In this document: piece by piece, positions 1-8,850 of the stretch | How the letters are laid out: every line of letters begins with the position of its first letter | Numbering within the stretch: the first letter of the stretch is position 1 | Assembly (NCBI RefSeq): GCF_016741775.1 | Contig: NZ_JAERRK010000013.1 | Span: 145,508-209,507 of the forward strand | DNA: 64,000 nucleotides | Direction: 5' to 3' | Source of the DNA: Streptomyces actinomycinicus | GTDB lineage: Bacteria > Actinomycetota > Actinomycetes > Streptomycetales > Streptomycetaceae | Notes under the pieces: generated by a model | What the model saw: only the letters and a program-made list of their open reading frames with translations | Database searches by the model: none | What the model was told of the DNA's origin: nothing | Position numbers and translations under genes: made by a program

Positions 1-110
1 CTGGCCGAGGGTGCGGCGGCCGCGGCGGGGCATGCCGGGGAGGCACCCGGCGTGGAGGTGAGGTCACGTCGGGTGCACCGCCCGGTGCTGTGAAGTTGCC
101 GCCCGCGGTC

Positions 111-157
111 GCGAGCTGATCCTGCGGCTGCCACGAGCAGTCGCAGGATCAGCTCGC
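111..157 (-). terminator. Long hairpin overlapping the stop codon of the SprT-like gene
   Basis: Positions 111-126 and 142-157 form a perfect 16-bp inverted repeat around a 15-nt loop. The right arm contains the TGA stop (149-151) of the SprT-like gene, so the last codons lie in the stem. No T-run follows, as is common in Streptomyces. The role as a terminator is inferred from shape and place. Confidence 0.6.
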
Positions 158-751
158 CGCCGCCCCCACGACCTCCGGGATGCGGAACGGCTTGCCGCAG
201 CCGCCGCACACGATCGGGGCCTGGGCCAGGACCGAGGGGACCACCCGGACGTTGCGGCCGCAGTCGCACACCGCCTTGACGCGGACCCCGCCGCCGGAGG
301 AGCCGTGCCGGGCGGCCGGGCCGCGGAAGGTGCGGGACGTGTCGGACGAGGTGGCCGCCGTGTGGGCCTTCAGCGCGCGCTGCAGCCGCTCGATGGTCGG
401 GCGGTAGCGCCGCTTCGCCTCGGGGTTGAGCGTGACCAGGGAGAAACCGCTGCTCGGGTGCGGTTCCTCCGGGTGGTCCAGGCCCAGCTCCTCGGCGATC
501 GCGAGGAAACGGCGGTTGTGGTAGCGCCCGGCCCGGGAGGTGTCGCGGATCCCTCGGGCGGCGGCGATGCCGTGGACTGCCTCGTGGAGGAGTCGCTCGA
601 AGGAGAGTTCGTGCCCGCACGCGGACGACGACTCTCCGATCAGGGATTCTGGCGCGGCGAGGTCCGGCAGCTCGGGGTGGTACCGCTGAATGTCGGCCCA
701 CGCCTGCGCCAGCTCTGCGGCGAGAACAGGTGGTGTCTGTGTCGTGCTCAC
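149..751 (-). CDS. SprT-like zinc metalloprotease-type protein
   Basis: The 200-residue protein carries a zinc-protease motif HEAVH at residues 56-60, followed by GRYHNRRF near residue 78, the usual place of the third histidine ligand in SprT-like domains. The C-terminus has a zinc-ribbon-like set of cysteines (162, 164, 182, 185). SprT-like domains are predicted intracellular metallopeptidases, but the substrate cannot be told from sequence. The start is GTG at 751, and I see no strong ribosome-binding site. It stands alone between a long upstream spacer and a hairpin that overlaps its stop. The family call is good; that it is an active protease is inference. Confidence 0.75.
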   Translation of the reverse strand: MSTTQTPPVLAAELAQAWADIQRYHPELPDLAAPESLIGESSSACGHELSFERLLHEAVHGIAAARGIRDTSRAGRYHNRRFLAIAEELGLDHPEEPHPSSGFSLVTLNPEAKRRYRPTIERLQRALKAHTAATSSDTSRTFRGPAARHGSSGGGVRVKAVCDCGRNVRVVPSVLAQAPIVCGGCGKPFRIPEVVGAAAS

Positions 752-1270
752 GTAATGACAACGAGCGGGGGTGCCGCTGTGTTCCTATTCCGGGGCATCC
801 CAAATAATTTGCACGTACCCGTCAGTTGGCACTGATGCGTCCTGACGAGGGCGGGTGCGACGATCTGCGGAGAAGGCTCACAGCTCCTACCAAGCTGGTG
901 CGTAGTCCGCACTACGCCCCGCTCGTGAGCCCGGAAGCGACGGTGCCCGGCCGCGGCGCAAGACAGGTTTCGGCCGCTCTCGGAACGCGACGTCACTCAT
1001 GTCAGCGCCGCCGGCCTCCGTGACGTTACCGTCCGCCGCCCGGGGCCCCCGTCACCGGCCCGTCCCCGGGCCCGGACACCGTACGGCCATCCAGATTGCC
1101 GGGACGTGAAATCTCGCCACACATGGCTCCTGGGCCCAAACCGGGGCCCACGCCCCCTGGACGGCACCGCGAGCCGGGAGTTACCTGGCATACGTGGGAA
1201 GTGCGCGCACGGCACGGGGGGCACACAACCGGGCGCAGCGGCGACTGTCGGCGGATTGGGGCGCTTACCT
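752..1270. other. Divergent intergenic spacer without a gene
   Basis: This 519-nt spacer separates the SprT-like gene from the methyltransferase-like gene. I see no credible coding frame. Near 795-815 it is unusually A/T-rich for this genome, which would suit a promoter for the minus-strand gene, but no clear -35/-10 pair stands out. A short inverted repeat CGTAGT-N4-ACTACG lies at 901-916 and could be a protein-binding site. Confidence 0.5.
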
Positions 1271-2152
1271 ATGACACCTACGCTCGTGCGGCAGCACACG
1301 TCTCACGCGGGCTCCGCACCCCGCGTGGACCTGAGCGCACGCGCGCGTGACTGGTCCGAGATCCAGGAGCGGATGCTGGTACCGCTCTACGACTCCGTGT
1401 ACGAACGGCTCGACGTGGGCCCCGGCACCCGGCTGCTGGGCCTGCGCTGCGGCTCCGGGCTGGCCCTGCTGATGGCGGCCTCCAGAGGTGCCGCGGTCAC
1501 CGGTGCCGACTCCGCCTCCCCCGAACGGCTCGCCCTCGCCCGCGAGCGGCTGCTGCCGGGCACCCCGCCCGGCAGGAGCAGAAGCAGCCCCCGCGGCACG
1601 CGCGCGCGTACGGGCCCACGGCTCGTGGGCGGCGCACCCGCGGACGTGGCCGGCCGGGAGGCCCGGTACACCCTGGTGACCGTCTTCGAGCCGATCGGCG
1701 GCCTCGCGGGCGACTCCGAGGGGCTCGGCGAACTCCTCGCCGGCGCGGTACCGCTGGCCGCCCCCGGGGCCGCCGTGGTGCTGGCCGGCTGGGGCCCGCC
1801 CGAGCGCTGCGCCACCTCGTCGGTGCTGCGGGTGGCGACGAAACCGGCCGACCCGGTGCACGGCTCGGGCAGCTGGCGTCCCGCTCGGCGGGACGACCTG
1901 GAGGAGGCCGTCCAGCGGGCCGGGCTCAGGCCGGACGGCTCGGGCCGGGTCGCCTGCCCGTTCGGGTACGCCGACCTCGACAGCGCGGTACGGGGCCTGC
2001 TGTCGACCGGACTGTTCGACGCGGCGATCGCGGCGACCGACGCCAGACAGGTCGACAAGGAGCTGACGGAAGCCCTGCACCCCTACCGGCGCCAGGACGG
2101 CACGGTGTGGATGCCGAACGTCTTCCGTTACCTGATCGCCCGCGTGCCCTAG
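1271..2152 (+). CDS. SAM-dependent methyltransferase-like protein
   Basis: The 293-residue product has a Rossmann-type methyltransferase N-terminal part. A motif I-like stretch LLGLRCGSGLA lies at residues 55-65 and an acidic residue at the end of strand 2 (GAD, about residue 80). The glycine-rich loop is degenerate compared with the usual DxGxGxG, since LRCGSG replaces it, so catalysis is uncertain. ATG at 1271 was chosen because the protein family similarity begins there; the frame stays open further upstream but is compositionally poor. The ribosome-binding site is weak. It converges on ftsH. No substrate can be proposed. Confidence 0.7.
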   Translation: MTPTLVRQHTSHAGSAPRVDLSARARDWSEIQERMLVPLYDSVYERLDVGPGTRLLGLRCGSGLALLMAASRGAAVTGADSASPERLALARERLLPGTPPGRSRSSPRGTRARTGPRLVGGAPADVAGREARYTLVTVFEPIGGLAGDSEGLGELLAGAVPLAAPGAAVVLAGWGPPERCATSSVLRVATKPADPVHGSGSWRPARRDDLEEAVQRAGLRPDGSGRVACPFGYADLDSAVRGLLSTGLFDAAIAATDARQVDKELTEALHPYRRQDGTVWMPNVFRYLIARVP

Positions 2153-2313
2153 GCGTCCTGGGCCGCGGTCGGCTCCTCGGCGGGGCGGCCCTCGCCCGCC
2201 GTGCACCGCCGGACCAGGGCGTGTCCCGGGACGAGGAAGGCGGTCCGTGTACTCACCCTCGCGGGCTTTCCTCCGGGCGCTCAGGGCCTCGGCCCGGCCG
2301 GGGCGCGGTGCCG

Positions 2314-4248
2314 CTAGACGTCCCCCTTGGCGAGGCGGGTGATCCCGGCGATCCGGTACGCGTCCGCCTCCTCCAGCGTCTCGTTCTCCAGCAGGGCCCG
2401 GGCGAGGGCGTCCAGCTGGCCGCGGTGCTCGCGGAGTTTGCGGCAGGCCTCCTCGTAGCACTCGTCCACGATCCGCCGCATCTCGCCGTCGATGACATCC
2501 AGCGTCTGCGGGGCGGCTGCGAGGCCGTACGCCTGCTGGGCGTCGTTCGGGAGCGCGGAGAGGCGGCCGACCTCCGGGCTCATGCCCCAGCGGGACACCA
2601 TGCCGCGCGCGATGTTGGTGACCTGTTCCAGGTCGCTCTCGGAGCCGGTGGTGATCACGTCGTAGACGACGTGCTCGGCCGCCATTCCGCCGAGGGCGCC
2701 GATGATCCGGCCGCGCAGGTACTCCTCGGTGTACGCGTACTTGTCCGATTCCGGAGTCGACAAGGTGACGCCCAGCGCCCGGCCGCGCGGCACGATCGTG
2801 ATCTTGCGGACCGGGTCGGCGCCCGGCTGCAGCATGCCCAGCAGGGCGTGCCCGCTCTCGTGGTAGGCGGTACGCCGGCGCTCCTCCTCCGGCATCACCA
2901 GCGGACGTTCCGCGCCGAGCTGCACCTTCTCCAGGGCCTCGGAGAGATCGGACCGGGTCACCCGCTCCTGCTTCCGCTTCACCGCGAGCAGTGCGGCCTC
3001 GTTGGCGAGGTTCGCCAGCTCCGCGCCCGTCATGCCCGGTGTCGTACGGGCCACTTGGGCCAGGTCGACGTCGTCGGCGAGCGGGATGTCACGGGTGTGG
3101 ATCTCCAGGATGGCCTCGCGCCCGCTGCGGTCCGGCGGCGAGACCTGGACCACCCGGTCGAACCGGCCGGGGCGGGTGAGTGCCGGATCGAGGATGTCGG
3201 CGCGGTTGGTGGCGGCGATCACGATGACACCCTCGGAGCCCGAGAAGCCGTCCATCTCGGTGAGGATCTGGTTGAGGGTCTGCTCGCGTTCGTCGTGGCC
3301 GCCCATCGAGGCGCCGCCGCCGCGGGCCCGGCCGATGGTGTCGATCTCGTCGATGAAGATGATCGACGGCGCGACCTTGCGGGCCTCCGCGAACAGCTCC
3401 CGCACCCGGGAGGCACCGACGCCCACGATCATCTCGATGAACTCGGACGCGGACGCCGAGAAGAACGGCACCCCGGCCTCCCCCGCGACCGCCCGCGCGA
3501 GCAGTGTCTTTCCCGTGCCGGGCGCCCCCGCGAGCAGCACACCGCGCGGCATCTTGGCGCCCATGCGGCGATAGGCGTCGGGGTTCTTCAGGAAGTCGAC
3601 GACGTCGTTCAGCTCGCCCTCGACCTCGTCGATGCCGGCCACGTCGGCGAACGTGGTGCGCTTCTCCCCCGGCACCAGTTCCACGGGCTTGGGCGGCGCC
3701 TTCCGGCCGAGCATGCCGCCGGCACCGCCGAGTCCCGCGCTCATCCGGCGCGCGAAGAACACCCACACGGCGATCAGCAGCACGATGGGCGCCAGCGAGA
3801 GCAGCAGGTTGGCGAGAAAACTGCGGTGCTGGACGACCGGCTCGGCCGTGACGTTCACGTTGTGCTTGGCCAGGTTCGCCCAGAGGTCGTCGTCCGCGAA
3901 GGACGGCCGCTCGGTGTTGAACTTGGTGTACGTCGCCCCGCCGTCCGGGTCCTTCTGCTCCTTCTTGAGCTGGCCCTGGATGGAGTCGCCCTTGGCGTAG
4001 ATCTTCTCGACGTTGCCGTCGTTCACCTGCCTGCTGAACTCGGTGTACGAGATCGTCGGCTCGTCGGCCTGGTCGAAGTAGGACAGCACCAGGTTGGCGA
4101 TCAGGTACACGACCAGCGCGGTGAGGATCAGCCGCCACCAGCCGCCCCGTATCCGCCGGCCGCCGGGCGGCTGCGGCGGTTCCTCCGGGGCGCCCTCGGT
4201 ACGCCACGGCTGGTCCGGTGACTTGCGCGGCGGGGCCGGGTTGGTCAT
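2314..4248 (-). CDS. ftsH: ATP-dependent zinc metalloprotease FtsH
   Basis: FtsH is a membrane-anchored AAA+ protease that degrades misassembled membrane proteins and some soluble regulators. This 644-residue copy has transmembrane segments at about residues 39-58 and 144-167 flanking an extracytoplasmic domain. The AAA module has Walker A GAPGTGKT (241-248), Walker B IIFIDEID (296-303) and an arginine-finger region with RPGRFDR. The zinc protease site is HESGH (463-467). The ATG at 4248 gives a proline-rich cytoplasmic N-terminus; upstream in-frame codons look non-coding. The ribosome-binding site is poor. Streptomyces genomes carry more than one ftsH, and this is the one next to ffh. Confidence 0.95.
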   Translation of the reverse strand: MTNPAPPRKSPDQPWRTEGAPEEPPQPPGGRRIRGGWWRLILTALVVYLIANLVLSYFDQADEPTISYTEFSRQVNDGNVEKIYAKGDSIQGQLKKEQKDPDGGATYTKFNTERPSFADDDLWANLAKHNVNVTAEPVVQHRSFLANLLLSLAPIVLLIAVWVFFARRMSAGLGGAGGMLGRKAPPKPVELVPGEKRTTFADVAGIDEVEGELNDVVDFLKNPDAYRRMGAKMPRGVLLAGAPGTGKTLLARAVAGEAGVPFFSASASEFIEMIVGVGASRVRELFAEARKVAPSIIFIDEIDTIGRARGGGASMGGHDEREQTLNQILTEMDGFSGSEGVIVIAATNRADILDPALTRPGRFDRVVQVSPPDRSGREAILEIHTRDIPLADDVDLAQVARTTPGMTGAELANLANEAALLAVKRKQERVTRSDLSEALEKVQLGAERPLVMPEEERRRTAYHESGHALLGMLQPGADPVRKITIVPRGRALGVTLSTPESDKYAYTEEYLRGRIIGALGGMAAEHVVYDVITTGSESDLEQVTNIARGMVSRWGMSPEVGRLSALPNDAQQAYGLAAAPQTLDVIDGEMRRIVDECYEEACRKLREHRGQLDALARALLENETLEEADAYRIAGITRLAKGDV

Positions 4249-4285
4249 ACCCGGACGGTACGGCACCGGCCCGGCGGCGGCACGC

Positions 4286-4320
4286 GCAGGGGCGCCCCTC
4301 CGGCGGAAGGGCGCCCCTGC
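4286..4320 (-). terminator. Terminator hairpin after ffh
   Basis: A 12-bp perfect stem (4286-4297 with 4309-4320) closes an 11-nt loop directly downstream of the ffh stop codon and upstream of ftsH. There is no T-run. It probably separates ffh from ftsH transcription. Confidence 0.65.
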
Positions 4321-4336
4321 GACCGTACGGGCCCGG

Positions 4337-5890
4337 TCAGCCCATGAACTTCTTGAACTCGTCCGGCAGCTCGAAGTCCTGCCCGGCCTGCTGGCCCGGC
4401 AGACCGAAGGCACCGCCGGCCTGCTCGGCGGCCTCGCGACGCTGGGCCGCCTCCAGCTCCTGCTGCTTGCGCTTCATCGGGTTGCCGGAGCGCTGCTTGC
4501 CCTTGGCCTTCTTCGGCTGCTTCTTCTGCCGGCCGGGGCCGCCGCCCATGCCCGGGATCCCCGGCATGCCCGGCATGCCGCCGCCCTGGGCCATGCGGGA
4601 CATCATCTTGCGGGCCTCGAAGAACCGCTCCACGAGTCCCTTGACCGCGCTGACCTCGACACCGGAGCCCTTGGCGATACGGGCGCGGCGGGAGCCGTTG
4701 ATGATCGTCGGGTCCTGGCGCTCGGCCGGGGTCATCGACTTGATGATCGCGCCGACCCGGTCGACCTCCCGCTCGTCCAGGTTGGCGATCTGGTCCTTGA
4801 TCTGGCCCATCCCGGGGAGCATGCCGAGCAGCTTGCTGATGCTGCCCATCTTCCTGACCTGCTCCATCTGGGACAGGAAGTCGTCCAGGGTGAAGTCCTG
4901 GCCCTTCTTGGACGCCAGCTTCGAGGCCATCTTCTGGGCCTCTTCCTGGCTGAACGTCTTCTCCGCCTGCTCGATCAGGGTGAGCAGGTCACCCATGTCG
5001 AGGATGCGGGAGGCCATCCGGTCCGGGTGGAACGCGTCGAAGTCGTCCAGCTTCTCGCCGTTCGACGCGAACATGATCGGCTTGCCGGTGATCTGCCGGA
5101 TGGACAGGGCCGCGCCACCGCGGGCGTCACCGTCGAGCTTGGACAGCACCACGCCGTCGAAGCCGACGCCGTCACGGAAGGCCTCGGCGGTGTTGACGGC
5201 GTCCTGACCGATCATGGCGTCGACCACGAACAGGATCTCGTCCGGCGAGACCGCGTCCCGGATGTCCGCGGCCTGCTGCATCATCTCGGCGTCGATACCG
5301 AGGCGGCCGGCGGTGTCCACGATCACGATGTCGTGGACCTTGGACCTCGCGTGCTCGATGGACTCCTTGGCGACCTTCACCGGGTCGCCGACGCCGTTGC
5401 CCGGCTCCGGCGCGTACACCGCGACACCGGCACGCTCGGCGACGACGCTCAGCTGGTTGACGGCGTTGGGGCGCTGGAGGTCGGCGGCGACCAGCAGCGG
5501 CGAGTGGCCCTGCTCCTTGAGCCAGCGGCCGAGCTTGCCCGCGAGGGTGGTCTTACCGGCACCCTGGAGACCAGCCAGCATGATCACGGTGGGCGGCTGC
5601 TTGGCGAACCGCAGGCGCCGGGTCTCGCCGCCGAGGATGGTGATCAGTTCCTCGTTGACGATCTTGAGGACCTGCTGGGCCGGGTTCAGCGCCCGGGACA
5701 CCTCGGCGCCGAGCGCGCGTTCCTTGAGGTTCTTGATGAAGGTACGCACGACGGGCAGCGCCACGTCTGCTTCCAGCAGCGCGATACGGATTTCACGGGC
5801 CGTGGCGTCGATGTCCGCCTCGGAGAGCCGTCCCTTGCCGCGCAGGTTCTTGAAAGTCGCTGACAGGCGATCGGAGAGAGTGTCGAACAC
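4337..5890 (-). CDS. ffh: Signal recognition particle GTPase Ffh
   Basis: Ffh (SRP54) binds 4.5S RNA and signal sequences and delivers ribosomes to FtsY at the membrane. The 517-residue protein shows an N domain, then the G domain with G1 loop GLQGAGKT (107-114), a DTAGR G3 motif and the SKLDG motif. A methionine-rich M domain follows. The tail has repeated MPG units and a basic stretch before the end. The start is GTG at 5890, where homology with the family begins (FDTLSDRL); longer upstream frames are not supported. Its receptor gene ftsY is 7.3 kb further along on the same strand. A hairpin follows the stop. Confidence 0.96.
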   Translation of the reverse strand: MFDTLSDRLSATFKNLRGKGRLSEADIDATAREIRIALLEADVALPVVRTFIKNLKERALGAEVSRALNPAQQVLKIVNEELITILGGETRRLRFAKQPPTVIMLAGLQGAGKTTLAGKLGRWLKEQGHSPLLVAADLQRPNAVNQLSVVAERAGVAVYAPEPGNGVGDPVKVAKESIEHARSKVHDIVIVDTAGRLGIDAEMMQQAADIRDAVSPDEILFVVDAMIGQDAVNTAEAFRDGVGFDGVVLSKLDGDARGGAALSIRQITGKPIMFASNGEKLDDFDAFHPDRMASRILDMGDLLTLIEQAEKTFSQEEAQKMASKLASKKGQDFTLDDFLSQMEQVRKMGSISKLLGMLPGMGQIKDQIANLDEREVDRVGAIIKSMTPAERQDPTIINGSRRARIAKGSGVEVSAVKGLVERFFEARKMMSRMAQGGGMPGMPGIPGMGGGPGRQKKQPKKAKGKQRSGNPMKRKQQELEAAQRREAAEQAGGAFGLPGQQAGQDFELPDEFKKFMG

Positions 5891-5975
5891 GGCGCTCGCG
5901 GTCCTCGGGGTCGGTGACGGTCTGGAAGGGAATCGCCCTCCAGGGTATCCCGGCCTCGAAGAGACCGGGGAAGGG

Positions 5976-8483
5976 TCATCCGCGCAGCGTCTCCTCCAGC
6001 GCCCGGGCGGTCGACGCGGCGTCCCCGCCGGGCAGCGGCGCCCCCGCCCCGGTCGTGACGTAGAACGCATCCACCGCGTTCGCTCCCAGCGTGCTCACAT
6101 GCATGCTCCGCACCCGTACACCCGCCTTCTCCAGGGCCATGCCGATGCGGTGCAGCAGGCCCGGTGCGTCCTGGGTGCGGACCTCGATCACCGTGGCGTG
6201 CCGGGAGGCCGCCGGGGCCACCGTGACGCGGGGCGGCGGGGCGGTCCAGCCACGGCGGCGGGGGTAGGCCGCGTCGCGTTCGGCGAGCCGGCCGGCGATG
6301 TCCAGGGAGCCGTCCAGGGCACGGACGAGGTCGGCGCGCAGCCGGGTCGCCTGCGGCAGGGAGCCGTACTCGGCGGCGACCCGCCAGTTGAGGAGGAGGA
6401 CCGAACCGTCGTCCTCCACGTCGTCGGGCAGGCGCAGGGCGCGCAGCTCCGCCGTACGGACGGTGAGCCGGTGCACGGCCAGGACACCGGCGACCGCGGG
6501 GAGCACGGCGGGCTGGTCGGGTACGGCGATGAGGAGTTCGACGCCCAGGGGTTCCGGGTCGCCGGACGGCTCCGCGCCGGCGGCCGGCTCGGGCTGGGCG
6601 CGCAGGGCGAGGACCGGGCCGCCGGTGCGGAAGGCCTCGATGGCGAGACGCTCCTGCTCGGCGGTGGGCGCGGCCGGCTCGGGCTCCTCGGGGGCGTCCC
6701 CGGCGAGCAGGGCGGAGACCCGTCGTACGAGGTCGGTGACGAGGGAGCCGCGCCAGGAGGACCAGGCGGCCGGGCCGGTCGCGAGGGCGTCCGCCTCGGT
6801 GAGGGCGTGCAGCAGCTCCAGGGTGCTCTGGCTGCCGACCGCCTCGGCCACCGAGCGGACGGTGGCGGGGTCGTCGAGGTCGCGCCGGGTGGCCGTCTCG
6901 ACGAGCAGCAGGTGGTGGCGGACCAGTGTCGCCAGCACGGCCACGTCGGCCCGGTCGAAGCCGATCCGTGCGGCGACGTCCCTGGCGATGATCTCGCCGG
7001 CCACCGAGTGGTCGCCGGGCCAGCCCTTGCCGATGTCGTGCAGCAGCGCGGCGACGAGGAGGAGGTCCGGGCGGCTCACGCGGCGGGTGAGTTCGGAGGC
7101 GCGGACGGCCGTCTCGATCAGGTGCCGGTCGACGGTCCACAGGTGGACGGCGTTGCGCTGGGGGCGGCAGCGGACCCGCTCCCAGTCCGGGAGGAGGCGC
7201 GTGATCATGCCCTCGGCCTCCAGTGCCTCCCAGACCTCCACGGTGGGGCGGCCGGAGCCGAGCAGGGTGACCAGCTGTTCCCGGGCCTCGGCGGGCCAGG
7301 GCGTGGGCAGGGGACGCGTGGTCGCGGCCATGCGCCGTACGGCGTGCAGGGAGAGCGGCAGGCCGGCCTGGGCGGCGGCGGCCGCGGCGCGCAGCGGGAG
7401 CACGGGGTCGCGTTCGGGGCGTGCGGTGCGGGCGAGCACCACCTCACCGTCCTGTTCCACCACGCTCTCGGCGAGCGGGGAACGCTCGGCGCCGGGTTTG
7501 CCGCCGCCCGGCGACCTGCCGTCGCCCGCCACCGCCCTTCTGAGGAAGTCGCCGCGCTCCCGCGCCAGCTTCCGCAGCCGCGGCCGTACGGCGCGCGAGC
7601 GCAGCACGCGCCCCACTTCGCGCCAGGTGACGTCACTGGCGTACGCGATCACCCGGGCCGCCTCGTAGACCTGCCGCAGCAGGGTGTCGGCGTCGAGCAG
7701 TTCCAGCTCGGCGGCCACCTGGTCCTGGTCCTGCAGGGCGAGCCGGTCGGTGGCGCGGCCGGTGGCCAGGTGGAGGGCGTCGCGGACGTCGAGCAGCCGG
7801 CGGCGGGCGTCGGCAAGGCCCTCGCGCGGGGCGTCGGCGAGCCAGGAGGCGGCGACGGCACGCAGGGCGGTGGCGTCGCGCAGGCCGCCGCGGGCCTCCT
7901 TGAGGTCGGGTTCCAGCAGGTAGCGCAGCTCGCCCTGGCGGGCCGCGCGCTCGGCGCAGAGTTCCTGGAGTTCGGGGAGGCGCCCGGGGGCCTGGTTGCG
8001 CCAGTCCGCGAGGGCGGCGGTGCGCAGGCCGGCGGTGAGGGCGGGGTCGCCGGCGAGGTGGCGGGCGTCCAGGAGGCCCAGGTGGACCTTCAGGTCGTCA
8101 CCAGCCGTCCTGCGGGCCTCCGCGGGGGTGCGGACGGAGTGGTCCAGGGCGAGGCCGAGGTCCCAGACCGGGTACCAGAGCCGGTCGGCGAGGGCGGCGA
8201 CGGCGCCGGAGTCGGAGCCGTCGTGCAGCAGCAGGAGGTCGAGGTCGCTGCGCGGGGACAGCTCCCCGCGGCCGTAGCCGCCGACGGCGACGAGGGAGAC
8301 GCCTGGCAGTGCGCCGGCCGCCGCGCCGAACAGTCCGGCGAGCCAGCTGTCGGTCAGGCCGGCGAGGGCGGCACGGCGCGGCGGCCCGGACCGCGCCCCC
8401 TCGGTGAGGAGGCGCAGCCGGGCCGCCGCGTAGCCGCCGGGTCCCGAGTCATCCGCTTCGTTCCGCACATCCGTACCCGTCAC
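5976..8483 (-). CDS. glnD: PII nucleotidyltransferase (adenylyltransferase) GlnD
   Basis: GlnD modifies the PII protein in response to nitrogen status; in Streptomyces it adenylylates GlnK. The 835-residue protein has the nucleotidyltransferase motif GGYGRGELSPRSDLD at residues 68-82, an HD phosphohydrolase motif LLHDIGKGWPGDHS near residue 480 and two C-terminal ACT domains (about 640-710 and 760-835). The GTG start at 8483 has a well-placed AGGAG 7 nt upstream. It lies 28 nt behind glnK and is the last gene of the amtB-glnK-glnD unit. Confidence 0.95.
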   Translation of the reverse strand: MTGTDVRNEADDSGPGGYAAARLRLLTEGARSGPPRRAALAGLTDSWLAGLFGAAAGALPGVSLVAVGGYGRGELSPRSDLDLLLLHDGSDSGAVAALADRLWYPVWDLGLALDHSVRTPAEARRTAGDDLKVHLGLLDARHLAGDPALTAGLRTAALADWRNQAPGRLPELQELCAERAARQGELRYLLEPDLKEARGGLRDATALRAVAASWLADAPREGLADARRRLLDVRDALHLATGRATDRLALQDQDQVAAELELLDADTLLRQVYEAARVIAYASDVTWREVGRVLRSRAVRPRLRKLARERGDFLRRAVAGDGRSPGGGKPGAERSPLAESVVEQDGEVVLARTARPERDPVLPLRAAAAAAQAGLPLSLHAVRRMAATTRPLPTPWPAEAREQLVTLLGSGRPTVEVWEALEAEGMITRLLPDWERVRCRPQRNAVHLWTVDRHLIETAVRASELTRRVSRPDLLLVAALLHDIGKGWPGDHSVAGEIIARDVAARIGFDRADVAVLATLVRHHLLLVETATRRDLDDPATVRSVAEAVGSQSTLELLHALTEADALATGPAAWSSWRGSLVTDLVRRVSALLAGDAPEEPEPAAPTAEQERLAIEAFRTGGPVLALRAQPEPAAGAEPSGDPEPLGVELLIAVPDQPAVLPAVAGVLAVHRLTVRTAELRALRLPDDVEDDGSVLLLNWRVAAEYGSLPQATRLRADLVRALDGSLDIAGRLAERDAAYPRRRGWTAPPPRVTVAPAASRHATVIEVRTQDAPGLLHRIGMALEKAGVRVRSMHVSTLGANAVDAFYVTTGAGAPLPGGDAASTARALEETLRG

Positions 8484-8511
8484 CCGGCGACTCCTGTCCT
8501 TGCTGTCGTGA

Positions 8512-8850
8512 TCAGAGCGCGTCCGGCCCGCGCTCGCCGGTGCGGACCCGTACGGCGGTCTCGACCGGCACGGACCAGACCTTCCCGTCACCGATCTTGC
8601 CCGTGCGGGCCGCCTTGACGACGACTTCGATCAGCTGATCGGCGTCATCGTCCTCGGCCAGCACCTCGATGCGGATCTTCGGGACGAGGTCGACGGTGTA
8701 CTCGGCACCGCGGTAGACCTCGGTGTGTCCCCGCTGCCGGCCGTAGCCGCTGGCCTCGGTGACCGTGAGGCCGTGGACGCCGAAGGCCTGGAGGGCTTCC
8801 TTGATCTCGTCGAGCCGGTGGGGCTTGACGACCGCGGTGATGAGCTTCAT
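8512..8850 (-). CDS. glnK: Nitrogen regulatory PII protein GlnK
   Basis: This 112-residue trimeric PII signal protein binds ATP/ADP and 2-oxoglutarate and gates the AmtB channel. The T-loop contains Tyr51 in the stretch RGAEYTVDL, the adenylylation site known for Streptomyces GlnK. The ligand-binding segment GKIGDGKVW is intact. Its ATG overlaps the amtB stop in an ATGA (8847-8850), so the two are probably translationally coupled. In other species the gene is called glnB. Confidence 0.97.
   Translation of the reverse strand: MKLITAVVKPHRLDEIKEALQAFGVHGLTVTEASGYGRQRGHTEVYRGAEYTVDLVPKIRIEVLAEDDDADQLIEVVVKAARTGKIGDGKVWSVPVETAVRVRTGERGPDAL

Noticed and set aside
5214..8618. Long plus-strand open frame opposite ffh and glnD
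   Set aside because: It is antisense to well-recognised genes, and its residue composition is typical of reversed coding sequence.
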